The notes beneath the pieces were generated by a model that worked only from the letters and a program-made list of their open reading frames with translations, had not been told where the DNA came from and ran no database searches. A stretch of 64,000 nucleotides of DNA from Elusimicrobiota bacterium (GTDB taxonomy: Bacteria; Elusimicrobiota; Elusimicrobia; UBA1565), in assembly GCA_041660925.1 (NCBI GenBank), contig JBAZVI010000002.1:492427-556426 (forward strand). Direction: 5' to 3'. Numbering within the stretch: position 1 is the stretch's first letter; every line of letters starts with the position of its first letter. This document shows positions 1 to 8,695 of this stretch, piece after piece. The position numbers and the translations under genes are program-made.

Positions 1-1415
1 GTCAGCAGGGACTGCTCGGCCACGTCCGAGGTCGGCGCGAGGTCGATGATGCGCTGGAGCGCGGTGATGGCCTCGTTGGTCTGCTTGAGCTGGAGCAGGG
101 CGTTGCCCAGCAGGAGGTAGACGTTCTTCGCCAGCGAGTTCGTCGGGTAGAGCTGCAGGAAGTTCCGGCAGGTCTGCGCGGTCTGGCCCCAGTCGCCGAC
201 CTGGTACTGCGACCAGGCGAGCTTGTAGTAGGCCAGCGGGGAGATCTTGATGGTGTCGGGATACTGGGTGATGACGCGGGTGTAGGCGAAGAGCGCCTCG
301 CGGTACTGCTCGTCGACGAGGTAGCTCTCGGCGATGAAGTACTGGGCCAGCGGCGCGAAGAAGTCGCGCGCGTAGCGGTCGATGACGGACTGGAAGTGGG
401 CGCGCGCCTCGACGTAGTTCTTCTTCTGGAACTGGGCCGAGCCGATGCGGAAGAGCGCCGAGACCTTGAGGCTCGAGTCCGGGTACTGCGAGAGGAAGCG
501 CTCGTACTTGGTGATGGCGCCGTCGAAGTCCTTGGCGAGGAAGAAGGAGTCGCCGATGAAGAACTCGGTCTCCTCCTTGAGCACGGACTCCGGGAAGTCG
601 CGGATGAGCTTCTCGAAGGTGGCGGCGGCGAGGAAGGGGCGCTTGGAGAGGAGATAGGTCTTGCCGAGGTAGAAGAGGGCCTCGGGGCTGTTGACGCTCT
701 TGAGGGCCTTCTCGGCGTTCGCGTAGTCCCCCTTGTGCAGGCTCACGATGCCCTGCGCGTAGAGGACCTCGGGGACCTTCAGGTAGTTCGGGTAGGTCTC
801 GCCGAGGAGGAAGAGGTTGGCCTCGGCCTGGCTGAACTGCTCGAGCGCGAGGTTCGCGAAGACGATGCCCATCCAGGACTCGGGGACGATGTAGCTCTTG
901 TTGTAGTCCTTCTCGACCTTGCGCCACTCCTCGATGGCGACGCCCCAGTCCTTGGCGTTATAGGCGCTCTCGCCGAGCCGGTACTGCGCGGAGGCGCTGA
1001 GTCCCGACTGCTTCTTGCGGTGGCGCGAGACGACCTGCGTGAAGGCCTCGCGGGCGCGGGTCAGAAGGTCGACGGCCGTGACGTTCTTGGGGGCGAGGAG
1101 GCGCGCGGCCGACTGCTTCTTCGAGACGGCCTCGGCCTTGAGGATGGTGAGCGCGTCCTCCATGTACGCCTCGCCGGCCATGAACTGGGCGTCGGCGGCG
1201 CGGGGGCTGTCGGGGAAGCGGGAGATGAAGCGCTGGAAGGCGTCGACGGACGCGTTCTTTGCGCGCCCGGCGTCCGAGTAGAGCGAGGAGGCGGATTGGA
1301 ACATCTCCTCCTCGTCGAGGCCGGAGCCGGCGAACTCCTTTCGGCCGTAGTCGGCGGCGCGCACGGAGGCGGCCGACGCGGCGAGGATGAGGACGGCGAT
1401 GAGGGATCTTTTCAT
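1..1415 (-). CDS. Exported tetratricopeptide-repeat protein, 3' end beyond the window
   Basis: At least 471 codons are read without a stop before the window edge. The N-terminus (MKRSLIAVLILAASAASVRA) is a Sec signal peptide. The mature part is helical TPR-like repeats of about 35 residues with F-x-Y/F-P-D/N turns (FISRFPDSPRAAD, FLSQYPDSSLKV, VITQYPDTIKIS, FLQLYPTNSLAK), as in outer-membrane assembly scaffolds of the BamD/CpoB (YbgF) type. The start ATG overlaps the thrS stop as ATGA, so it is the second gene of a thrS operon. Family knowledge suggests a periplasmic protein-protein scaffold in envelope assembly. The exact partner cannot be read from the sequence and the C-terminus is not visible. 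Confidence 0.8.
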   Translation of the reverse strand, partial: MKRSLIAVLILAASAASVRAADYGRKEFAGSGLDEEEMFQSASSLYSDAGRAKNASVDAFQRFISRFPDSPRAADAQFMAGEAYMEDALTILKAEAVSKKQSAARLLAPKNVTAVDLLTRAREAFTQVVSRHRKKQSGLSASAQYRLGESAYNAKDWGVAIEEWRKVEKDYNKSYIVPESWMGIVFANLALEQFSQAEANLFLLGETYPNYLKVPEVLYAQGIVSLHKGDYANAEKALKSVNSPEALFYLGKTYLLSKRPFLAAATFEKLIRDFPESVLKEETEFFIGDSFFLAKDFDGAITKYERFLSQYPDSSLKVSALFRIGSAQFQKKNYVEARAHFQSVIDRYARDFFAPLAQYFIAESYLVDEQYREALFAYTRVITQYPDTIKISPLAYYKLAWSQYQVGDWGQTAQTCRNFLQLYPTNSLAKNVYLLLGNALLQLKQTNEAITALQRIIDLAPTSDVAEQSLL

Positions 1416-3205
1416 GGGAGGGTGGGGGCCGGGTGCTTCTCCCGGACCTCTCGGACGAGTTTTTCGGCGAGGGCGTCGTAGGAAACGGCGCCCTGCTTGC
1501 CGTCGAGCAGACGGAGCATCACGGAGTCCGCGGCCGCGTCGCGCGGCCCGAGCACCGCCATGTACGGGACCTTCTCCATCGAGGACTCCCGGACCTTGTG
1601 CCCCAGCTTCTCGTTGCTCTCGTCGAGCGCGACGCGCAGGCCGGCCGCGCGCAGGCGCGCGGCGAGGGCCCGGGCGGCGGGGGCCTCGTTCTCCGTGAGG
1701 GTCAGGATCTTGAGCTGGGTCGGGGCGAGCCAGAGCGGGAAGCGGCCGGCGTAGTGCTCGATGAGGAAGCCGATGAAGCGCTCGTGGGTCCCGAGCGGGG
1801 CGCGGTGGATGCAGAGCGGGGTCTCCGACCTGCCCTCGCGGTTCTTGTAGGAGAGGTCGAAGCGGGCGGGGACGGCGAAGTCCACCTGGTTGGTGGCGAG
1901 GGTGAACTCCTTGCCGATGGCGCTCCAGACCTGGACGTCCATCTTGGGGCCGTAGAAGGCGGCCTCGTTGGGGACGCGGACGTAGTTGATCTTGCCGTTG
2001 ATGAGGGCGCGCTCGACGAGCTCCTCGGTCTTGAGCCAGAGTTCGGGCTGGTCCACGTACTTCTTGCCGAGGCCCTCGGCGGCGTGGGTGCTGAAGCGCA
2101 TGACGTACTTCTCGATGCCGAAGACGCGGAAGTACTCGAGGTACATGCGGCAGACCGCGAGGAACTCCTCCTCGAACTGCTCGAGGGTGCAGTAGATGTG
2201 CGCGTCGTTCATCTGCATGGAGCGCACGCGCATGAGGCCGAAGAGCTCGCCGGACTGCTCGTAGCGGTAGCAGGTGCCGTACTCGGCCAGGCGCACGGGC
2301 AGGTCGCGGTAGGAGCGCAGCTCGGAGCCGTAGATCTTGTGGTGGTGCGGGCAGTTCATGGGCTTGAGGCAGTACTTCACGCCGTCGAGCTCCATGGGCG
2401 GGAACATGCTGTCCTTGTAGTAGGGCAGGTGCCCGCTGCGCAGGTAGATGGCTTCCTTGGCGATGTGCGGGGTCTTCACCCGCAGGTAGCCGGCGGCCGC
2501 CTCGGTCTCCTTGGCGAAGGTCTCGAGCTGCTCGATGAGGACTCCGCCGTTGGGCAGCCAGAGCGGCAGGCCCGGGCCGACCTCGTCGTCGAAGGTGAAG
2601 ATGCGCAGCTCCTTGCCGAGCTTGCGGTGGTCGCGCTTGGCGGACTCCTCGATCTGCACGAGGTGGGCGTCGAGCTCCTCCTTGGTCTTGAAGGCGAGCC
2701 CGTAGATGCGCTGGAGCATCGGCCGCTTCTCGTCGCCGCGCCAGTACGCGCCGGCGATGGACATGAGCTTGAAGTGGCGGATCTTCCCCGTGTTGTCCAC
2801 GTGGGGTCCTCGGCAGAGGTCGGTGAAGTCCCCGTTGGTGTAGTAGCTGATGGTCTCGCCGGCGGGGAGGTCCTCGATGAGCTCGACCTTGAGCTTCTCC
2901 CCCTTCGAGCCGAAGTCGCTGAGCGCCTCGGCGCGGGGGTGCTCGGTGCGCACGAAGCGCTGGCGCTCCTTGACGATGGCGCGCATGCGCTCCTCGATGA
3001 CGGGGAGGTCCTCGGGGACGAAGTGGTGCTCGCTCTCGAAGTCGTAGTAGAAGCCGTGCTCGATGGCGGGACCGATGCCGAGCTTCGTCCCGGGCCAGAG
3101 CGCGACGACGGCCTGGGCCATGACGTGGGCGCAGGAGTGTCGGAGCGCGTGGAGGTCGGCGGGGGTCTCGGTGGGAGCGGTGGAGGTCTTCGCGTCTGGG
3201 CTCAC
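1412..3205 (-). CDS. thrS: Threonyl-tRNA synthetase lacking the TGS domain
   Basis: Charges tRNA-Thr. The editing-domain zinc/catalytic signature HALRHSCAHVMA is close to the N-terminus, followed by the class II core with the zinc-binding MNCPHHHKIY, motif 2 (GTCYRYEQSGELFG) and motif 3 region (IHRAPLGTHERF), then the anticodon-binding domain (LAPTQLKILTLTENE). At about 597 residues it is shorter than the usual ~640 because the N-terminal TGS domain is absent. The GTG at 3205 is preferred because the Shine-Dalgarno GGAGAG sits 5 nt upstream. An in-frame GTG at 3211 abuts that site with no spacing. It is co-transcribed with the downstream TPR gene (ATGA overlap). Confidence 0.95.
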   Translation of the reverse strand: MSPDAKTSTAPTETPADLHALRHSCAHVMAQAVVALWPGTKLGIGPAIEHGFYYDFESEHHFVPEDLPVIEERMRAIVKERQRFVRTEHPRAEALSDFGSKGEKLKVELIEDLPAGETISYYTNGDFTDLCRGPHVDNTGKIRHFKLMSIAGAYWRGDEKRPMLQRIYGLAFKTKEELDAHLVQIEESAKRDHRKLGKELRIFTFDDEVGPGLPLWLPNGGVLIEQLETFAKETEAAAGYLRVKTPHIAKEAIYLRSGHLPYYKDSMFPPMELDGVKYCLKPMNCPHHHKIYGSELRSYRDLPVRLAEYGTCYRYEQSGELFGLMRVRSMQMNDAHIYCTLEQFEEEFLAVCRMYLEYFRVFGIEKYVMRFSTHAAEGLGKKYVDQPELWLKTEELVERALINGKINYVRVPNEAAFYGPKMDVQVWSAIGKEFTLATNQVDFAVPARFDLSYKNREGRSETPLCIHRAPLGTHERFIGFLIEHYAGRFPLWLAPTQLKILTLTENEAPAARALAARLRAAGLRVALDESNEKLGHKVRESSMEKVPYMAVLGPRDAAADSVMLRLLDGKQGAVSYDALAEKLVREVREKHPAPTLP

Positions 3206-3281
3206 GTGCACTCTCCGTTGCGGACGATGCAGAACCGCCTCATAGAAGACGAGCCGGCATCGCCGGCCCGTTCACGATAAA

Positions 3282-3356
3282 TGGTGCCCAGTATAGGATT
3301 TGAACCTATGACCTCTCCCATGTCAAGGGAGCGCGCTACCACTGCGCCAACTGGGC
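3282..3356 (-). tRNA. tRNA-Val (GAC anticodon)
   Basis: Cloverleaf on the minus strand: acceptor GCCCAGT pairs with ACTGGGC, discriminator A and an encoded CCA. The anticodon stem CTCCC/GGGAG encloses the loop TTGACAT, giving anticodon GAC (reads GUC/GUU). The T-arm is AGGTTCAAATCCT. Confidence 0.96.
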
Positions 3357-3761
3357 CTCTGTCGCATCCCTCGCTCCGCTCGGGACTGATGCCCTCGCGA
3401 GAGAGGGAGCTTGCTCGCTCGGGTGCTCCCCATGGGGGGTTCCCCCCTCTGGCGCCGTCGGCGCGCATTCGCGCGCCAGGACGGCTGTCACCCTCCACTA
3501 GGGTGCGGCGGACCATGCCGCCGCGCTTCATAGTGTCGCGGCCACCACCGGCCGCGGCGTCGCGATCTCCCCGCCGAATTGCCCTGCTTTTCAGGGGAGA
3601 AATCGTGGAAGAAGGATAACAAAACGAGGAGTGCGTTTCAAGCGCGCGCATGCGATATCTCCATTATACGCGCGCGATGTTACAAAGGCATGGCGCCCCG
3701 AAATGCCCGGGACGCCATGGGGTTTGCTCAAGCCCTCAGGGATCCCCGCAGGGACTCCCTG
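3357..3761 (-). other. Non-coding stretch between tRNA-Val and the hybrid kinase
   Basis: I see no convincing gene here. It is full of short GC palindromes: CATGGCG at 3690 pairs with CGCCATG near 3720, and CAGGGA/TCCCTG repeats lie just after the kinase stop and may help terminate it. A TATAAT hexamer occurs on the minus strand at 3668-3663 without a good -35 partner; it could start the tRNA-Val transcript, but it is about 300 nt upstream. Confidence 0.4.
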
Positions 3762-6047
3762 CTATTTCTTGGCGGAGTCGGTGAGGGAGCGGCCGGAGAG
3801 GGCCGCAACGGCCGCGGCGAGCTCGACGGGTTCGACGGGCTTGCGGACGTAGAGCTGGAAGCCGGAGAGGAGGAGGCGGGCGTGCTCGTCCCCGCGGTTC
3901 GAAACGGTCAGGGCCACCGCCGGGACCTGCCCTCCCTTCTTGGCGTCGAGCGCGCGGACCTTGCGGATGAGGGCGTAGCCGTCCTCGTCGGAGAGGCCGA
4001 CGTCGGTGACGAGGACGTCGGGCTTCTCCCGGGTGAAGGCCGTGAACGCCTCCTCCGCGCCGCCGGCCAGGTTCGCCGCGGCGCCGCACTGCCGCAGCAC
4101 GGCGGCGATGATCTCCCGCGAGCCCTCGTCGTCGTCGACGACGAGCACGCGCAGACCCTCGAGCCGGGGAAGCTTCGCCCGGGCCTCGCCCCTCGTCCGC
4201 GGGCGGGGCGGGAGGGCGTCCACGCGCAGGGCGGGGACGGGGAGCTGCACGCTGAAAGAGGAGCCGCGGCCGACGCCGGCGCTCGCCGCCTCGACGACCC
4301 CGCCGTGCGCCTCGACGAGGAGCTTCACGATGGCCAGGCCGAGGCCGAGACCGCGGTACTTGCGGGTGAGCGGCTCCTCCGCCTGGCGGAAGCGGTCGAA
4401 GACGAGGCCGAGGTGCTCGGAGGCGATGCCCTGCCCGTTGTCCGTGATCCGCACCTGCAGGCGCGAACCGGCCCGGCCGAGCTCGATGCGGACCTCCCCG
4501 CCCTCCGGGGTGAACTTGACCGCGTTGGAGAGGAGGTTCCAGAAGACCTGCTGGAGCCGGTCGGGGTCGCCGAGCACGGGCGGGAGCCCGTCCTCGCCGC
4601 TGAGCGAGAGGCGGATGGACTTGGCTTCCGCGGCGGGCCGCACGGCGTCGAGGGAGGCCTCGACGGCCGCGCGCAGGTCGAGCATGCAGGTCTCGAGCTT
4701 GAGCTTCCCCGTGACGATGCGGGAGACGTCGAGGAGGTCCTCGATGATCTGGGACTGCTGCTGCATGTTGCGGTGGACGGTGTCGAGGGCCTTCTCGCGG
4801 GCCTCTCCGTCGAGCGCGCCCGTCTTCATGAGCCAGGTCCAGCCGAGCATCGCCGTCATCGGCGTGCGCATCTCGTGCGAGAGGATGGCGAGGAACTCGT
4901 CCTTCGCGCGGCTGGCCTGCTCGGCCTCCAGGCGCGCCGCCTTCTCGCTCAAGAGCGAGCGCGAGAGCTGCTCGGCCGCGCGCTTCTGCTCGGTGACGTC
5001 GCGCATGACGGACACGACGACGTCGTCCTCGATCATCGTGATGGAGACGTCCTGGAGGAAGGTGGTCCCGTCGCGGCGGCGCCCGACCGCCTCGCCGCGC
5101 CAGCGCCGCTCGCGCAGGAAGGAGGGGACGACGTCGCGCGCGAGGCGCTGGACCTCGGCCTCCGGATAGAGTTCCTGCCAGGCCCGGCCGATGAGCTCCT
5201 CCCCTTTGCCGTAGCCGTGCATGCGGGCGAGGGAGTCGTTGGCGAACACGATGCGCTCGCCCTCGCGGATGCCCACGCCGTCGACGGCCGTCTCCATGGA
5301 GACGCGCTGGCGCTGGAGCAGCCGCTCGGAGCGCACGCGCTCGACGACGTCGCGCACGACGCAGACCAGGCCGCCGCCCGCGATGCTCGAGAGGGAGAGC
5401 TCCTGGCGGAAGCGCGTCCCGTCCTTACGCAGGCCGACCGCCTCGCCGATCCAGCGCCCCTCGCGGTAGAGCGCCGGCATGACCTCGGTCTCGAAGCGCT
5501 TGAGCTCGTCGGCGTCGTAGAGGATCTTCCAGGACTTCCCGATCAGGTCCCCGGGAGCGTCGTAGCCGTAGACCTTCGCGTGGGCGGTGTTGACGTATTC
5601 GTAGGTCTCGTCGGGACCGAGGATGGCCATCCCGTCGAGCGAGCTCTCCATGGCGAGGGCGTGGCGCTGAAGGTCCTTCTCCGAGCGGACCTTGTCGGTC
5701 ACGTCGCTGCCTACGCAGATGACGGCGCGGCGGCCGTCGAACTCCATGGGCCGGAACATGACTTCCATGTCGAGGGTCCGGCCGTCCTTCGTGCGCTGGC
5801 GGAAGGACGCGCTGCGCTGCTTGGGGCCCTGCGCCGAGGAGAGGCATTCCTGCAGGCGCGCGGCGTCCTCCGGAAGATGGACGGCCTGGACCTTCTGAGA
5901 GAGGAACTCGTCGCGGCTGTAGCCGTACTTCTCGCGGGCGGCCTCGTTGACCTCGAGGAAGTACTGGCTCACCGGGTCCACGACCCAGATGGGATGGGGC
6001 GTGAACTCGCAGAGCATGCGGAAGGAGTTCGACTGCAGCCGCAGCAT
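3762..6047 (-). CDS. Hybrid sensor histidine kinase, three PAS domains plus receiver
   Basis: A 761-residue soluble sensor with no transmembrane segment. Three PAS domains occupy roughly residues 8-115, 130-240 and 248-355. A HisKA domain follows with the phospho-acceptor His in FLAILSHEMRTPM (about 390), then a HATPase_c domain with the N box (FWNLLSNAVKFT), G1 (DNGQGIA) and G2 (GLGLGLAIVK). The C-terminal receiver (LRVLVVDDDEG; phospho-acceptor Asp in VLVTDVGLSDEDG) makes it a hybrid kinase. Signals are probably cytosolic ligands or redox. No DNA-binding response regulator is adjacent, so phosphotransfer must go to a protein encoded elsewhere. It appears monocistronic. A -10-like TAAGAT (6059-6054) ends 6 nt before the ATG. 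Confidence 0.93.
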   Translation of the reverse strand: MLRLQSNSFRMLCEFTPHPIWVVDPVSQYFLEVNEAAREKYGYSRDEFLSQKVQAVHLPEDAARLQECLSSAQGPKQRSASFRQRTKDGRTLDMEVMFRPMEFDGRRAVICVGSDVTDKVRSEKDLQRHALAMESSLDGMAILGPDETYEYVNTAHAKVYGYDAPGDLIGKSWKILYDADELKRFETEVMPALYREGRWIGEAVGLRKDGTRFRQELSLSSIAGGGLVCVVRDVVERVRSERLLQRQRVSMETAVDGVGIREGERIVFANDSLARMHGYGKGEELIGRAWQELYPEAEVQRLARDVVPSFLRERRWRGEAVGRRRDGTTFLQDVSITMIEDDVVVSVMRDVTEQKRAAEQLSRSLLSEKAARLEAEQASRAKDEFLAILSHEMRTPMTAMLGWTWLMKTGALDGEAREKALDTVHRNMQQQSQIIEDLLDVSRIVTGKLKLETCMLDLRAAVEASLDAVRPAAEAKSIRLSLSGEDGLPPVLGDPDRLQQVFWNLLSNAVKFTPEGGEVRIELGRAGSRLQVRITDNGQGIASEHLGLVFDRFRQAEEPLTRKYRGLGLGLAIVKLLVEAHGGVVEAASAGVGRGSSFSVQLPVPALRVDALPPRPRTRGEARAKLPRLEGLRVLVVDDDEGSREIIAAVLRQCGAAANLAGGAEEAFTAFTREKPDVLVTDVGLSDEDGYALIRKVRALDAKKGGQVPAVALTVSNRGDEHARLLLSGFQLYVRKPVEPVELAAAVAALSGRSLTDSAKK

Positions 6048-6083
6048 GCCCTTATCTTACAACATTACAAACGGAAAGTATCC

Positions 6084-6112
6084 GGCGGGAAGCCCCGCTG
6101 GGGTTTCCCGCC
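6084..6112 (-). terminator. Strong hairpin downstream of the pseudouridine synthase gene
   Basis: The arms GGCGGGAAGCCCC and GGGGTTTCCCGCC pair almost perfectly. On the minus strand the hairpin lies just after the synthase stop at 6122 and is followed by a weak T-rich run (ACTTTCCGTTT), so it probably ends that operon. A second small inverted repeat (GAGAATCCC/GGGATTCTC) overlaps the end of the coding region near 6131-6155. Confidence 0.5.
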
Positions 6113-6121
6113 CGAGTCTGC

Positions 6122-7132
6122 CTATTCCCCCTGAGAATCCCCCTTAGGGATTCTCAGACCCAGGGAGTCGGCGCATGCGCGGAAATCATCCGGCAGGGGG
6201 GCGGAGAGCGTCAGTTCTTTCCCCCCCGCCGGATGGCGGAGGCGGAGTCGGAAGGCGTGGAGCATCTGGCGCGGCGCCCCGAGAGCCCGGAGGTCCTCCG
6301 CGACGAGTTCCTTGCGCACGGCCTTGAGGTAGCCCTCGCCTTCGCCCGTATAGAGCTTGTCCCCGAGCACCGGGCACCCGAGCGCCGCGAGGTGGACCCG
6401 GATCTGGTGGAGGCGTCCGGTCTTCGGCCGCGCCAGCACGAGGGAGGCGCGGCCGTCAGTCTCGAGCCGTTCGAACTCCGTGACGGCTTCCTGGATGGGC
6501 TCGTCATCCCCAAGCTCCAGACCGTCCGCCGCATCCAGGCGGACGGTCTGCCTGACCTTGATGTCGCCGCCCTCCCTCCCGAGAGGGAGCTCGACGCGCA
6601 GCCGCGGGAGCGGGAAGCGCCCGGCGCAGAGGGCGAGGTACTCCTTGCGGACCTCTCCGCGCGTGAAGGCCTCGACGAGGGCCCGGGCGGCCTCGCGACT
6701 GCGGGCCAGGAGCAGCGTCCCGCTCGTCTCGCGGTCGAGCCGGTGCACGAGGTGGAGACGCTCTCCGGGGAACTGCGCGGCGAGCACGGAGACCACGGTG
6801 TTCGCGACGACCCGGTCGGTGGGATGGCAGATGAGGTCGGCGGGCTTGGCGACGGCCAGGAGCTCCGCGTCCCGGTGGATCACCGGCAGGGACGCGTAGC
6901 GCGCGGGCTCCTCCCGGCGGCGCGGATAGCGCACGAGCACCGTCTCTCCCTGGGCGACCCGCGCGGCGGGCTTGACGGCCCGGCCGCGCAGGAGCACCCG
7001 CCCCTCCGAGACGAGGCGGCGGACCTCCATGCGGGAATAGCGGTGCAGGCGCGCGGCGAGGAAGGCGTCGACGCGCATGCCCGCGTGCTCGAGGTGCACG
7101 TCGAAGGGCACCTCCGTCCACTCCCCGCTCAC
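6122..7132 (-). CDS. RluA-family RNA pseudouridine synthase
   Basis: Isomerises uridines in rRNA or tRNA. The N-terminus is an S4 RNA-binding domain (MRVDAFLAARLHRYSRMEVRRLV). The catalytic domain carries the family signature HLVHRLDRETSGTLLLA with the nucleophilic Asp, and the C-terminal RLHQIRVHLAALGCPVLGD motif of RluA/RluC/RluD enzymes. It has 336 residues, normal for the family. The start is a GTG overlapping the preceding stop as GTGA, so translation is coupled to the KorA-like gene. The open frame runs much further upstream but there it is only a shadow of that gene. The target position in RNA cannot be predicted. Confidence 0.92.
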   Translation of the reverse strand: MSGEWTEVPFDVHLEHAGMRVDAFLAARLHRYSRMEVRRLVSEGRVLLRGRAVKPAARVAQGETVLVRYPRRREEPARYASLPVIHRDAELLAVAKPADLICHPTDRVVANTVVSVLAAQFPGERLHLVHRLDRETSGTLLLARSREAARALVEAFTRGEVRKEYLALCAGRFPLPRLRVELPLGREGGDIKVRQTVRLDAADGLELGDDEPIQEAVTEFERLETDGRASLVLARPKTGRLHQIRVHLAALGCPVLGDKLYTGEGEGYLKAVRKELVAEDLRALGAPRQMLHAFRLRLRHPAGGKELTLSAPLPDDFRACADSLGLRIPKGDSQGE

Positions 7133-8280
7133 ATATGCTCCAGCACGCGGAAGCCCTTTCGCGCGAGCGCTCCCGCGAGGGACTCCTCGGCCCCGGGCGC
7201 GCGCGGAGCGAAGGACTCGACGGAGACCGACGAGAGCGGGACCGCCGGGCCGCGCGAGATATAGAGGAGGTCCACCGCGTCGCGCGCGCACTCGACGTAT
7301 GCGCGAAGGTCGGCGCCCTGCGCGGCGCCGCTCGCGAGGACGCGCAGGCCCGGGTTCGCGCGCTTGGCGCCGGCCGCGGCCGCGAGGGCGCCGCCCGGGG
7401 CGTGGAGGCGGTAGACGCCGAGGGCCGGAGCGAAGTCCGCGGGGGCCTCCCCGCCGCAGACGAGGAGGACGTCCTTGGGCCGCGTCCCGGCGCGGGCCAG
7501 CGCCCCGGCCAGCGCGCGCGACGCGGGCTCCTCGGGAGCGCCGGCGCGCAGGTAGGCGTCCGGAGGGAGGAGCTCGGCGTCGACGACAGGATCGGTCTCG
7601 GGCGGCAGCGGCGGAGCGTTGCGGCGGGAAGGGTAGCTGCGCTGCGCGAGCGCGCGCAGGGCGTTCGCCGCCTTGCGCCGGCGCTTGGCCGCGAGCATCG
7701 TCGCGCGCGCGGGGTCGACGGAAGGGTCCGGCGCGGCGAACGCGCGGCCGGCCATGCCCGGGGCCGCGCGCGGGGAGACCCCGTCGGGGAGGTCGGCGTA
7801 GCGGTCGTAGTCCGTCCCCGGCGCGAGCTCCGGCATCCAGAAGCCGCGGCCCGGATCGGGAGTGAAGGGCACGGGCGCGGCGCGCTCGGCGCCGAGGAGC
7901 ACGACCGGGGCCTGCCAGGCGTCGGCGAGGACGAAGGCGGTGCGCGCGTCCGTCGAGCCGGCGGGGAGCACGAGGGCCGGACAGCCGGGGCCGGGTTCGA
8001 GGCGCAGGGCGTCGGGCGCGCTTCCGAGGACGAGGAGGACGAGCGGGACCTCGGCCTCCGCCGCGAGCGCGAGGGCGTCCAACGCGGCCGGCAGGGCCGC
8101 GGCGTCCACCGCGGCGGCCGCGCGCAGCCCGGCGAAGCCGGCTCCGAGCGCCGCGTACGCCGCTTCGGCGGCGGCGCCGGCGCGGACCCGGACCCACGGC
8201 CCCGCCGGCAGCGGCGCGGGGAGCGCCTCGGCGACGAAGCCGCAGGACGCGGCGCCCAGCGCGTCGGCGAGGGACCTCAA
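7129..8280 (-). CDS. Degenerate KorA-like (2-oxoacid:ferredoxin oxidoreductase alpha) protein
   Basis: A 383-residue Ala-rich protein starting at a TTG one base after the queF stop. I recognise the order of landmarks of KorA-type pyrimidine-binding subunits: EAAYAALGAGFAGLRA, then CPALVLPAGSTDARTAFVLA and QAPVVLLGAE, then the PDGVSPRAAPGMAG segment and a VDPARATMLAAKRRRKA stretch where KorA has the DDPEVR..MV.KR signature. The conserved active-site motifs (an E-D-E segment and GGPSTG) are not present, and there is no beta subunit or ferredoxin-binding partner nearby. It is therefore probably not an active oxidoreductase subunit but a repurposed or decaying relative. Position inside a tight operon argues that it is still expressed. 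Confidence 0.6.
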   Translation of the reverse strand: MRSLADALGAASCGFVAEALPAPLPAGPWVRVRAGAAAEAAYAALGAGFAGLRAAAAVDAAALPAALDALALAAEAEVPLVLLVLGSAPDALRLEPGPGCPALVLPAGSTDARTAFVLADAWQAPVVLLGAERAAPVPFTPDPGRGFWMPELAPGTDYDRYADLPDGVSPRAAPGMAGRAFAAPDPSVDPARATMLAAKRRRKAANALRALAQRSYPSRRNAPPLPPETDPVVDAELLPPDAYLRAGAPEEPASRALAGALARAGTRPKDVLLVCGGEAPADFAPALGVYRLHAPGGALAAAAGAKRANPGLRVLASGAAQGADLRAYVECARDAVDLLYISRGPAVPLSSVSVESFAPRAPGAEESLAGALARKGFRVLEHM

Positions 8281-8281
8281 T

Positions 8282-8695
8282 TCAGCGCTTCGGCCGAGGC
8301 CAGGCCGCGACGACGCTCGAGCTCATCCCGCCGCGGGGAGTGAAGCTCCCCGTCACCGTGACGCGCACGGGACGGCAGGCGCCGACGACGTCGTCGAGGA
8401 TGCGGTTGACCGCGTTCTCGTAGAAGATCCCCTTGTCGCGGAAGGCGAGGAGGTAGAGCTTCAGGCTCTTGAGCTCCAGGCACAGCTTCGCCGGGACGTA
8501 CTCGATGACGATGGTCCCGAAGTCCGGCAGTCCGGTCTTGGGGCACACCGCCGTGTACTCGGGGTACTCGATGCGGATGACGAAGCCGCGCCCCGGATAC
8601 TGGTTGGGGAAGGCCTCGATGGCCGGCATCGCGCCGCGCGTTCCGGAGCGGGCCTGCGCCTCGGAATATCCGAGTCTCGTCGTTCGGTTCTTCAT
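8282..8695 (-). CDS. queF: NADPH-dependent 7-cyano-7-deazaguanine reductase (QueF)
   Basis: Reduces preQ0 to preQ1 in queuosine synthesis. At 137 residues it is the short, unimodular type. The nitrile-attacking Cys lies in AVCPKTGLPDFGTI and the family motif is CLELKSLKLYLLAFRDKGI, followed by the ENAVNRI segment. The ATG overlaps the upstream stop as ATGA. No other queuosine genes are present, so this step is separated from the rest of the pathway. Confidence 0.95.
   Translation of the reverse strand: MKNRTTRLGYSEAQARSGTRGAMPAIEAFPNQYPGRGFVIRIEYPEYTAVCPKTGLPDFGTIVIEYVPAKLCLELKSLKLYLLAFRDKGIFYENAVNRILDDVVGACRPVRVTVTGSFTPRGGMSSSVVAAWPRPKR

Noticed and set aside
3202..3651. 149-codon minus-strand open frame upstream of thrS
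   Set aside because: It passes straight through tRNA-Val and has no recognisable protein features.
3579..6134. 851-codon plus-strand open frame
   Set aside because: It is antisense to the hybrid kinase and rich in Ala/Glu/Arg repeats typical of a shadow frame.
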